From Algicella marina (GTDB lineage Bacteria; Pseudomonadota; Alphaproteobacteria; Rhodobacterales; Rhodobacteraceae): a stretch of 64,000 nt of DNA. The notes beneath the pieces were generated by a model. The model was not told where the DNA came from and ran no database searches. It saw nothing but the letters and a program-made list of their open reading frames with translations. The position numbers and the translations under genes are program-made. The stretch spans positions 2,495,501 to 2,559,500 of the forward strand of contig NZ_CP046620.1 in assembly GCF_009931615.1 (NCBI RefSeq), in the 5' to 3' direction. Each line of letters opens with the position of its first letter. Position 1 is the first letter of the stretch. This document shows, piece by piece, positions 34,097 to 41,595 of this stretch.

Positions 34097-35026
34097 TCAG
34101 AACAGCGTCACGAGGTAGACTGCATAGACCAGAAGGAAGCCTACACCAATGGCCCGCGTGATATCACGCCGCCGGAAAACGAAGGGCAGGATCGCCAAGG
34201 CGGCAGCGAGCATCACCCACAGGTCGTAGTAGAGCAGATCCCGGTCTAGCGGCAACGGTCCAAAAAAACTCGCCACCCCCATAATGCCGAGAATATTGAA
34301 CATGTTCGAGCCGATGACATTGCCGAGCGCAACATCTGCATTTCGGCGGATCGCCGCGACCACTGTCGTAGCCAATTCCGGGAGCGACGTGCCCACGGCC
34401 ACCAATGTGAGGCCGATGACAGCATCGGATACGCCGAGTTTCGAGGCCAACCCCGTTGCGCCCTCGATCAGGAAATGAGCCCCGAGTGGCAGCCCTACTA
34501 TTCCGGCCAGAATAAAGACGGTGATCTTCCACCCGGCCATGTGCGCGTCGCCCTCTTCCAGTCCCGCATCGCAAGCGCGGCTGCGACCTGCGGCCCGAGC
34601 CGCAGAAAAGAGCATGTAGCCGAGCATTGACAGAAGGATCAGCCCGTGCAGTACGTAGAGCGGGCCGAGAAAACATATGACGATAAAAACGACACTGGCG
34701 GCCAGCATCTGCACATAGCTGTGGCGGGTGTCGCATTCAGCAGTGTGCAGCCCGGAGATCACGGCCGGAAGGCCCAGTACGAGCAATATGTTTGCAATGT
34801 TCGAACCAATGACATTACCGAATGCGAGCCCCGGCGCGCCTTCTAGCGCAGATTGAATTGCAATCAGCAATTCCGGTGCGGAGGTACCAAACGCAACAAC
34901 CGTCAGGGAGACGATCAGCGCGGGAATGCCGAGCTTCAGCGACAGGGAGACCGCACCCCTGACCAGCAGGTCGCCCGCAACAATCAGCAACACCAGACCG
35001 GCGATTGAAATCAGTATGAGATGCAA
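34097..35026 (-). CDS. Calcium/sodium antiporter, CaCA family (YrbG-like)
   Basis: 309 residues, about ten transmembrane segments. The two inverted alpha-repeats are visible: VVAFGTSAPELLIAIQSA...GNVIGSNIANILLVLG and VAVGTSLPELATTVVAAIRR...GNVIGSNMFNILGIMG. These carry the acidic cation-binding residues of the family. I chose the TTG at 35026 because AAGGAAAC precedes it and the protein then begins directly with the first helix (LHLILISIAGLVLLIVAGD); the frame upstream of it codes for nothing recognisable. It follows the zinc-ribbon gene by 52 bases. Confidence 0.9.
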   Translation of the reverse strand: MHLILISIAGLVLLIVAGDLLVRGAVSLSLKLGIPALIVSLTVVAFGTSAPELLIAIQSALEGAPGLAFGNVIGSNIANILLVLGLPAVISGLHTAECDTRHSYVQMLAASVVFIVICFLGPLYVLHGLILLSMLGYMLFSAARAAGRSRACDAGLEEGDAHMAGWKITVFILAGIVGLPLGAHFLIEGATGLASKLGVSDAVIGLTLVAVGTSLPELATTVVAAIRRNADVALGNVIGSNMFNILGIMGVASFFGPLPLDRDLLYYDLWVMLAAALAILPFVFRRRDITRAIGVGFLLVYAVYLVTLF

Positions 35027-35078
35027 GGAGTTTCCTTGTGATTGAGAACCTGCAAACGCCGGACAGCGCCAGTCTGAC

Positions 35079-35258
35079 CTAACTTCCTTTTCCACATGGG
35101 CAAGGACCGTCCCCAACCACATAGCCACCGCAGGAGCGGCATTTCCGGGCTGTCTTGATTCTCTTGCCTCCTGCACCCGGTTTAGGCAACCGCAACTTTC
35201 CAAAGATGGCGAGTACGACCATGGCAATCAGGAAGAATGTGACGGCCTTGACGATCAT
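35079..35258 (-). CDS. Small membrane-anchored zinc-ribbon protein
   Basis: 59 residues. One N-terminal transmembrane helix (MIVKAVTFFLIAMVVLAIFG) is followed by a basic linker and CRSCGGYVVGDGPCPCG, a four-cysteine ribbon likely to bind Zn. The ATG overlaps the sppA stop codon (ATGA), so the two are co-translated. Family name not known to me; similar short open frames behind S49 peptidase genes occur in Rhodobacterales. Possible roles are protease adaptor or quality-control factor at the membrane; this is inference. Confidence 0.75.
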   Translation of the reverse strand: MIVKAVTFFLIAMVVLAIFGKLRLPKPGAGGKRIKTARKCRSCGGYVVGDGPCPCGKGS

Positions 35259-36070
35259 AGGCCGTAGCGCCCCCAAAGTGCGCGGGCCTCAATTGTGTCA
35301 ATGGCCCCATCAAGCATGGCTCCAGCGCCCACTCCGCCAAAGCGTGAAAGCAGACCGCGCTTGGCTTTCGTGACATTGAAACGCACGTCTTCGCCGTACT
35401 TCTTCTTCATCACCGGTACGAGATGACCAATACCATCAGCAAGCCCGGCGTCTACGGCCTGCTGGCCCACGAAGATATCACCGGTAAACAGGTCTCTGTC
35501 CGCCAGTCGGTCGCCGCGACGGTTCTTAACCTGGTCAATGAAATTTCGGTGGATCACGCCCTGCAGCGCTTTCAGCCGCTCGATATCACTTTCCCGCTCC
35601 GGCCGGAACGGATCGAGCAAGCTCTTGTCCTCACCCGCCGTATAAACTCGTCGTTCGATACCGTGGCGAGAAATCAGTTCATGCAGGCCGAACCCAGCCG
35701 AAATGACGCCAATGGACCCGAGGATGGAATTGGCATCAGCGTATATTTCGTCTGCAGCCGTCGCCAGCCAGTAGCCGCCCGAAGCGGCAACGTCTTCACA
35801 GAATGCATAAACCCGAAGGCCCTTCTCCTCCGCGAGGCGGCGGACTCGTGCCGCAATCAGCGCCGACTGGGCCGGAGACCCGCCGGGCGAGTTGATCACC
35901 AGTGCCACTGCGACGGGCTTTCCACGACCGAAGGCCCTTTCGATCCGCGATGCCGTCTCGCGATCGTTCAGAACTGGGCCGGAAAACCGTCCACCTCCGC
36001 CGATGACACCATCGAGCCGGATTACGGCAACCGTGGGCTTGCGTTTCATGAGTTTTTTGAAATCCACCAT
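35255..36070 (-). CDS. S49 family serine peptidase (SppA-like)
   Basis: 271 residues, shorter than full-length E. coli SppA, so a single-domain form. The nucleophile is in CEDVAASGGYWLATAAD (Ser near residue 100), the glycine-rich VINSPGGSPAQSALI precedes it, and the general-base Lys is probably in TAGEDKSLLDPFRP. These enzymes degrade cleaved signal peptides or membrane protein fragments. No clear N-terminal transmembrane helix is seen, so membrane binding may depend on the downstream zinc-ribbon partner. It is the first gene of the sppA - ribbon - antiporter - SDR run. Confidence 0.88.
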   Translation of the reverse strand: MVDFKKLMKRKPTVAVIRLDGVIGGGGRFSGPVLNDRETASRIERAFGRGKPVAVALVINSPGGSPAQSALIAARVRRLAEEKGLRVYAFCEDVAASGGYWLATAADEIYADANSILGSIGVISAGFGLHELISRHGIERRVYTAGEDKSLLDPFRPERESDIERLKALQGVIHRNFIDQVKNRRGDRLADRDLFTGDIFVGQQAVDAGLADGIGHLVPVMKKKYGEDVRFNVTKAKRGLLSRFGGVGAGAMLDGAIDTIEARALWGRYGL

Positions 36071-36131
36071 GGGCGGAGATGTAGGGCCCTACCCCACAGT
36101 GTGCAAGCCAAACACACACAGCGTAATTGTT

Positions 36132-37397
36132 TCAGTTGCCTAATGCTTCCTGAGACAGAACTACGGTGAAAGTTGCACCATGTGAAGGTCGCCCTTCGGC
36201 GACAATCTCCCAACCGTGTCGCGAGCAAATCTTCTTGCAGGATGCCAGACCCAGACCAAAGCCTGTAGCCTCCTCTTTCTTCAGTTGCCTGAAAGGTTCG
36301 AAAATCTCTTCGGACCGGTTTTCGTCGAAGCCCATTCCATTGTCCGCCACCTGAAGGAAGCCGAAACCATTCTGACGAGTTCCGGATCTAATCGTTATCC
36401 GTGACGGCCGCAGGGGATGCCGGTTCTGCAAGGCGTTTCCAATCAGGTTTTCGAGCAACAATCGCAAGCACAATGGATCGGCGCGGATAACAACCAAATC
36501 TAGCTCGAGCCTTACCTCTGCGCCTGCCTCCCGTAGCGCGACAGCCATGGACTTGAGTGTTTTCTGGAAAAATCCCGGCAGCGCGACAGCTTGCGGTTCC
36601 AACTGGGCGTACCGGCGTTTCGCGTTCTCCAGAATCAACATCACCATTTCCTGCAGACTACCCGTCTGCTCCCGTGCGATGCTCAACCAATCCGCATCCT
36701 CAGCCATCACTTTTCCGGCCTGGTCGGCCTCTAGAAACCGCAAAGCCGCTGAGATGTGTCTCAACGGGGCCTTGAGATCGTGAATCTCAAGTACGGAAAG
36801 AGGGATTTCCGGTTCGGTGTCCAAGTTTCCAGCCACTTGAGTGCCGGGCGCCTCGCCGTTCTCCGCCAATGGCATCGCGGTCGGCCACAGATGGAGAAGA
36901 TACTGGCCACTTAATAGTCCGCCGATGATTGGCTGTACGCTGATATTACACAGTCGCGGCCGGCGAGGCGCTGGACATTGGGCTGTAATGTTCATCTTTA
37001 TTGGCAGTTGCAGGAATGGCGTCCATCCGGCGAACGATAGACCGTCCCCAACCTCGAACAGCTCCTTAATTTTTTGTCCGACCAGAGTTTTTTTCGAACG
37101 CAAGACTATTTGTGCCGCGTCATTTGCCCTGCTGATCCGTCCTTCTTTCGTCACGGCCAACAGCGCCATGGGCGAAGCAGCGAACCAGTTGCCGCTTTCT
37201 GTCTGCAACCCTCCGCTTTCCGGGCGGGGTGCGCCATAATGCTGTTTAAGTTCGTTTCTGCGCGGATTTCGCGCCTCAGCTTTGGCCGGATGAACTGGCG
37301 CGCCCTTGTCACATTTCGCAGAGTCCGGTCCGGCAACGAGGTCGGTGTCGCGGATTTCTATCGTCTGCCGGATTCGCCCCGCCAAGGTCTTGTTCAT
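36132..37397 (-). CDS. PAS-domain sensor histidine kinase
   Basis: 421 residues. A hydrophilic N-terminus (~70 residues) leads to a PAS-like domain (~75-175, WFAASPMALLAVTKEGRISRAN). The dimerisation/phosphoacceptor region starts at EIHDLKAPLRHISAALRFLE (His near residue 215). The ATP-binding domain has the N box LIGNALQNRHPL, G1 DNGMGF, F box EEIFEPFRQLKK and G2 GFGLGLASCKK. No transmembrane helix is visible, so it should be cytoplasmic. No response regulator gene is nearby. An exact CtrA-type box lies 38 bases upstream. The signal it senses is unknown. Confidence 0.88.
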   Translation of the reverse strand: MNKTLAGRIRQTIEIRDTDLVAGPDSAKCDKGAPVHPAKAEARNPRRNELKQHYGAPRPESGGLQTESGNWFAASPMALLAVTKEGRISRANDAAQIVLRSKKTLVGQKIKELFEVGDGLSFAGWTPFLQLPIKMNITAQCPAPRRPRLCNISVQPIIGGLLSGQYLLHLWPTAMPLAENGEAPGTQVAGNLDTEPEIPLSVLEIHDLKAPLRHISAALRFLEADQAGKVMAEDADWLSIAREQTGSLQEMVMLILENAKRRYAQLEPQAVALPGFFQKTLKSMAVALREAGAEVRLELDLVVIRADPLCLRLLLENLIGNALQNRHPLRPSRITIRSGTRQNGFGFLQVADNGMGFDENRSEEIFEPFRQLKKEEATGFGLGLASCKKICSRHGWEIVAEGRPSHGATFTVVLSQEALGN

Positions 37398-37435
37398 TCG
37401 CCTACCTCCGTTCCGGAAAGTTTGTTGAATATTTT

Positions 37436-37452
37436 GGTTAAAGGAAAATTAA
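37436..37452 (-). promoter_or_regulatory. CtrA-type box in front of the histidine kinase
   Basis: Read on the minus strand, TTAATTTTCCTTTAACC is TTAA-N7-TTAACC. It ends 38 bases before the kinase ATG at 37397, almost the same spacing as at comM (40). The kinase has a good GGAGG ribosome site in between. The other flanking gene, the CoA transferase, starts 79 bases away in the opposite direction. Confidence 0.7.
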
Positions 37453-37531
37453 TCGAAGACCGCATGGGCCAAGGGCGCCGCCAGGCAACGTGTTACTTGA
37501 CCACCGGCCTGCCTTCAGGCTCTCTGCGATC

Positions 37532-38683
37532 ATGGCCAATAGACCAGATGCCCCTACTGATGCACCCCTTGTCGGCCTGCGTGTGCTTGAACTTGCGCGT
37601 GTGCTGGCTGGACCGTGGATTGGCCAGACACTTGCCGACCTCGGGGCTACCATCATCAAGGTTGAATCTCCCGCTGGTGACGATACCCGATCATGGGGAC
37701 CGCCTTTCGCCGAGGATGGCAGTGCAACTTATTTCCACTGCGCCAATCGCGGCAAACGATCGATATCGCTGGATTTCCGGCATGACGACGATCTGGCTGT
37801 GGTGAAGCGTCTGGCGGCGGATGCCGATGTCGTGATCGAGAACTTCAAGACCGGCGGGCTGGAAAAGCACGGGCTGGACTATGCCAGTCTCGCTTCCACC
37901 AATCCCGGCCTAGTGTACTGTTCCATAACAGGTTTTGGCCACACTGGCCCAAAAGCGCATCTACCTGGCTACGACTATATCATTCAGGCGATGTCCGGAT
38001 TGATGAGCGTGACCGGCGACCCTGATCAGGAGCCGATGAAGACAGGTACTGCACTCGCTGATCTGTTCACTGCGATGTACGGGCTGGTCGGGATAGAGGC
38101 GGCACTCCTCCAGCGTGAAAGGACCGGGCTGGGGCAGCATATCGACATGGCGCTGCTGGATTGCCAGATGGCTGTGTTGGCCAATCAGGCAAGTTCCTAC
38201 CTTAACAGCGGGGTTAATCCCTCGCGCGTCGGCAATGCCCATCTTTCGATTGTGCCCTACCAGGTTTTTCATGCGAGTGATGGCCCGCTGGTCATCGCGT
38301 GCGGAAATGACGGTCAATTTTCCCATATTTGTCAGGCATTCGGTACGAACTGGCATGAAGACCCGAAATTCAGCACCAATCCGGCACGACTGCTGCACCG
38401 CGTTGAGATCGTGGACCTGATGGCGGCGGAGATTGCCAAATGGCGGCGGGATGACGTGTTGCACAAGATGGAGACGGCGGGTGTACCAGCCGGGCCGATC
38501 AACACGGTGGCTGAAGCATTCGCGATGGATCAGGCCATCGCACGCGGGCTGACGCTCGACCTTGGCTCCAGCAGGTCAGCGGCAAACCCAATCCGTCTTT
38601 CGCGTTCGGAATTACCAACGCCCGCAGCACCGCCAAAACTGAACGCCGATGGTGACGATATTCGCCTAAATGGTTGGGATTAA
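37532..38683 (+). CDS. CaiB/BaiF family CoA transferase (formyl-CoA-transferase-like)
   Basis: 383 residues, class III CoA transferase. N-terminal landmarks are LVGLRVLELARVLAGPWIGQTLADLGATIIKVE and FHCANRGKRSISLD. The likely catalytic Asp lies in GYDYIIQAMSGLMSVTGDPD near residue 150. The end (LPTPAAPPKLNADGDDIRLNGWD) is usual for the family. It moves CoA between carboxylic acids; donor and acceptor cannot be told. I start at 37532 (MANRPDAPTDAP), as the frame upstream has no ribosome site. No acyl-CoA dehydrogenase or racemase gene is next to it. Confidence 0.9.
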   Translation: MANRPDAPTDAPLVGLRVLELARVLAGPWIGQTLADLGATIIKVESPAGDDTRSWGPPFAEDGSATYFHCANRGKRSISLDFRHDDDLAVVKRLAADADVVIENFKTGGLEKHGLDYASLASTNPGLVYCSITGFGHTGPKAHLPGYDYIIQAMSGLMSVTGDPDQEPMKTGTALADLFTAMYGLVGIEAALLQRERTGLGQHIDMALLDCQMAVLANQASSYLNSGVNPSRVGNAHLSIVPYQVFHASDGPLVIACGNDGQFSHICQAFGTNWHEDPKFSTNPARLLHRVEIVDLMAAEIAKWRRDDVLHKMETAGVPAGPINTVAEAFAMDQAIARGLTLDLGSSRSAANPIRLSRSELPTPAAPPKLNADGDDIRLNGWD

Positions 38684-38687
38684 TAAT

Positions 38688-38734
38688 TGTTTCCAAGATT
38701 CAAGCCGTCATATATTGTATTTAAATTGGAAACA
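38688..38734. repeat. 9-bp inverted repeat upstream of the pirin gene
   Basis: TGTTTCCAA (38688-38696) and TTGGAAACA (38726-38734) are perfect complements separated by 29 AT-rich bases. The pair begins 5 bases after the CoA-transferase stop and ends 77 bases before the pirin start. The long spacer disfavours a terminator. Two operator halves about 38 bp (3.5 turns) apart, centre to centre, for a regulator of the pirin gene are possible. Confidence 0.5.
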
Positions 38735-38811
38735 CTAAACCCGTATTTTCTGCATTTATTCCGTTGAGCTGCCTGTTATCTTCCTGACAGCGTTGGTTGA
38801 AAGGAAACATC

Positions 38812-39753
38812 GTGAGCTGGAATCCATCACTAGATCCCCATTGTCCGACAGGCGACGGGGTCGATGCTATCGAGACCCTGATAATTCCTCGCGCCCGCGA
38901 CATCGGCGCATTCGAGGTGCGCCGGGCCCTGCCAGCGCCGAAGCGGCAGATGGTCGGGCCGTTCATCTTCTTTGATCAGATGGGTCCGGCGGAGTTGCTG
39001 ACCGATGGCGGCATCGACGTCAGGCCGCATCCGCATATTGGTTTGGGAACGGTCACCTACCTGTTCGAGGGGTCGATCTATCACCGCGATAGCGTGGGGA
39101 CGCGCATGGAAATTACGCCCGGCGCGGTGAACTGGATGGTCGCCGGAAAAGGCATAACCCATTCAGAACGCACAGCAAATGAGCAGAGAGGGATACCGGG
39201 GCGCAAGCTTTTCGGCATCCAGACTTGGGTGGCGCTGCCCGATGCCGCAGAAGATGTGGACGCCAGTTTCCATCATCATGCAAAAGACGAACTGCCCTTC
39301 CTCGAAGGAGAGGGTAAACAACTGCGGCTGATCATGGGGCGCGGCTGGGGCGAAACGGCGCCCGTGAAGACGTTCACGGACATGTTCTACGCCGACGCAG
39401 TGCTGGCCCCCGGTGCCGGGATACCCCTGCCGGACGATCACGAAGATCGGGGCGTCTATGTGACCGAGGGCTCGATTACCGTTGCAGATCAGGAGTTTAC
39501 GGCCGGACAGATGATGGTGTTCCGCCCCGGTGATCGCATCTCGCTGCATGCGGGACCACGGGGCGCCCGGTTGATCCTGCTGGGGGGAGAAACACTTGGC
39601 GGACCACGCCACATCTGGTGGAATTTCGTCGCTTCGTCGAAGGAGCGGATAGAGGCCGCCAAGGAAGCCTGGCGGGCCGGAGACTGGCAGAACGGCCGGT
39701 TTCAGCTTCCTGTTGACGATACACAGGAGTTCATTCCGCTGCCTGAGAGGTAG
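38812..39753 (+). CDS. Pirin family protein (cupin metalloprotein)
   Basis: 313 residues. The N-terminal cupin carries the iron ligands in RPHPHIGLGTVTYLFEG and in AGKGITHSERT. The double-cupin fold ends with FHHHAKDELPF and HEDRGVYVTEGSITV. Pirins are Fe-binding regulators or quercetinase-like dioxygenases; which holds here cannot be told. I start at the GTG at 38812, six bases after AAAGGAAA; a TTG further upstream is possible. Its stop is followed within 6 bases by the 11-bp tandem repeats. Confidence 0.9.
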   Translation: MSWNPSLDPHCPTGDGVDAIETLIIPRARDIGAFEVRRALPAPKRQMVGPFIFFDQMGPAELLTDGGIDVRPHPHIGLGTVTYLFEGSIYHRDSVGTRMEITPGAVNWMVAGKGITHSERTANEQRGIPGRKLFGIQTWVALPDAAEDVDASFHHHAKDELPFLEGEGKQLRLIMGRGWGETAPVKTFTDMFYADAVLAPGAGIPLPDDHEDRGVYVTEGSITVADQEFTAGQMMVFRPGDRISLHAGPRGARLILLGGETLGGPRHIWWNFVASSKERIEAAKEAWRAGDWQNGRFQLPVDDTQEFIPLPER

Positions 39754-39759
39754 GGCCAA

Positions 39760-39803
39760 ACCGAATATGGGTTTGATATGGTTTCGGTATGGATTTGGTA
39801 TGG
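39760..39803 (+). repeat. Four tandem 11-bp ATATGG/GTATGG repeats (element copy 2)
   Basis: ACCGAATATGG, GTTTGATATGG, TTTCGGTATGG and ATTTGGTATGG run end to end. The last three fit NTTYGRTATGG; the first is degenerate. Two of the units differ by no more than one base from units in the copy at 8882-8914, and CAAA follows the last unit in both places. The block begins 6 bases after the pirin stop codon and 55 bases before the palindrome. Confidence 0.75.
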
Positions 39804-39858
39804 CAAATATCGCGTTGCGGGCACTGTTTCGGGCCCGTCCACGACCTCGTCCCGTGAA

Positions 39859-39901
39859 GGTAATGAAAACGCTTACCTGCGAGGTAATGGCCAGGTCATA
39901 A
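39859..39901 (+). promoter_or_regulatory. 19-bp palindrome plus decayed second site (element copy 2)
   Basis: GGTAATGAAAACGCTTACC (39859-39877) is a perfect GGTAA-N9-TTACC dyad. After five bases GGTAATGG starts at 39883, exactly where the second palindrome stands in copy 1 (24-bp centre spacing), but its right arm is lost. The inner part TGAAAACGCTTACC has the central CG and flanks of a LacI-family operator. No gene starts next to it. Confidence 0.6.
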
Positions 39902-39903
39902 GC

Positions 39904-40218
39904 GCCATCCACCGCTCGCAAATGGGCCTCTGACGCAGCCTCACCTTATCGCCGGCGGGACACCACACGAACACTGCAGGGCGATCCGTTTTTCGATGGG
40001 ACAGTGCTTGCAACCTGTGGGGCGCAATCTTGGAGGGCTGGTTTCGGTGATCTTCTGCCGCCTGAAGGCTGGGCCCCGTACTTGAGTGGAACGGAAACGG
40101 GGCGGAGCGGGAGGAGCACTATCGTCTGTCTGCCTGCGGCGACCGTCGCGCGCGCATGGTCCTGCCAGAGCGTCAGAACGCGGGCGGGCCGGGTGAGGCT
40201 GGCGTGGATCGCTGCGTC
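39904..40218. other. Non-coding region between pirin element and glycosyltransferase
   Basis: 315 bases in which I see no gene, hairpin terminator or repeat. The open frames here are continuations of shadows of the glycosyltransferase gene and have no ribosome site. Confidence 0.5.
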
Positions 40219-41496
40219 TCAGGTGACCTTGCGGGTTGACGCCAGTTCCTCGATCAGCGTTGCCGCACTTCCGGTGCCATCCTCCGCCCGGATCGCAGCG
40301 CCGATCTCCGCCGCCTTCTTTTGCATCGCGGTGTTGCCTGCCATCTCTTTCAAGGCCGCCTCCAGCCTGTCTGCCGTCAGCCTGCCGCGCGGAATGGGGC
40401 TGGGGGCGGCACCGAGGCGGTGGATGTGGGCGCCCCAGAAGGGCTGGTCGCCGAAGAAGGGGACAATGAGGGTCGGGCGACCGGCGCGCAGGGCAGCGGC
40501 TGTCGTGCCCGCGCCGCCATGATGGACCGTTGCCGCCATACGCGGGAAGAGCCAGGCGTGCGGGGCCTCGCGGATCAGCATGACGTTGTCGGGCAGCGCT
40601 TCCGGTTTCAGCCCGCCCCAGCCGGTGGCGATGACGCCGCGCTGGCCGGTACGGCCGAGCGCCTCGAGCACCGTGGCGGCGAGTTCCTCCGGCGAACGTC
40701 CGGCCATAGAGCCGAAGCCGAAATAGACGGGTGGCGGGCCGGCGTCGAGGAAGGTGCGGAGGGCGTCGGGTGGCTGCCAGGCGGGTTCGTCGAGAAACCA
40801 GTAGCCGGTGAGGTGTGCAGTTTCCGGCCAGTCGGCCGGACGACGCACAACGGCGGGGCTGATGGCGTGGAGCACGGGAAGAGGCGCACCGGAGGCCGAC
40901 TCCAGCGGCTCGAAGCGGCGAGGCGGCAGGCCAAGCTCTGCGCGGAAGGGTTTGATGTAGCCTGAGAGAACCCGGCGCGTGATGAAACCGATGAGTGCAA
41001 AGCTCGCGCGGTTGAGCCAGGGCCGGTTCATCCGGCCGGGCGCAAGGAGAACGCGAAGCTCACCGGTTGGGACATGCATCGGAATGAGCGCGCCGAGGGC
41101 TACGGGGATATCGAGCTGGCCCGCGATGAGGGGCGCGTGTGCGAGTTTCGGAGAGAAGAGGATGAAATCGGGATCGGTGGCTTCCGCCGCCTCGCGGCTC
41201 TCCCGGATGAGGGCGCGCTGGATGGGCGCGACCTTGCGAACCATGCGGATGGAATTGCGGATGATGCCCCAGAGCCCCGGCTGCTCCAGCAGATCCTTGC
41301 CTCCGTCCGTATCGAGAATGGCGAGGAGGTCGTCGTTTATGAATGCGTAGGCAAGGCCGTGGCTTTCGACGAACTCCCGGAAGCGGGGGGACGTGGCGAC
41401 AGTAACGTGATGGCCGCGCTCTCCCAGGCGCTGGCCGAGGGCGACATAGGGCTGCACGTCGCCGCGCGTGCCGTAGCAGAGGATGAGGATTTTCAT
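40219..41496 (-). CDS. Glycosyltransferase family 1 (UGT/sterol-glucosyltransferase-like)
   Basis: 425 residues. The N-terminal acceptor domain starts MKILILCYGTRGDVQPYVALGQRLGERGHHVT, typical of the UGT80/sterol-glucosyltransferase and MGT group. The C-terminal nucleotide-sugar site reads PPVYFGFGSMAGRSPEEL near residue 250 and HHGGAGTTAAALRAGRPTLIVPFFGDQPFWG near 350. Likely transfers a sugar from UDP or TDP to a lipid or hydrophobic alcohol; the acceptor is unknown. It is followed by the element-containing region and preceded by DUF3422 with 99 bases between. Confidence 0.87.
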   Translation of the reverse strand: MKILILCYGTRGDVQPYVALGQRLGERGHHVTVATSPRFREFVESHGLAYAFINDDLLAILDTDGGKDLLEQPGLWGIIRNSIRMVRKVAPIQRALIRESREAAEATDPDFILFSPKLAHAPLIAGQLDIPVALGALIPMHVPTGELRVLLAPGRMNRPWLNRASFALIGFITRRVLSGYIKPFRAELGLPPRRFEPLESASGAPLPVLHAISPAVVRRPADWPETAHLTGYWFLDEPAWQPPDALRTFLDAGPPPVYFGFGSMAGRSPEELAATVLEALGRTGQRGVIATGWGGLKPEALPDNVMLIREAPHAWLFPRMAATVHHGGAGTTAAALRAGRPTLIVPFFGDQPFWGAHIHRLGAAPSPIPRGRLTADRLEAALKEMAGNTAMQKKAAEIGAAIRAEDGTGSAATLIEELASTRKVT

Positions 41497-41595
41497 GGTG
41501 CCCCCTTGGGGGGGAGATATAGAGGGCCAGTGCAGTCAGGGGAAGCTTGGGTGAGTGTTTGGGGGAAGCTTGGAGGATTGAATCCCGCCCTCGCC

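Noticed and set aside
40004-40522. 172-residue plus-strand open frame behind the pirin element
   Set aside because: More than half is antisense to the glycosyltransferase and the sequence has no recognisable fold.
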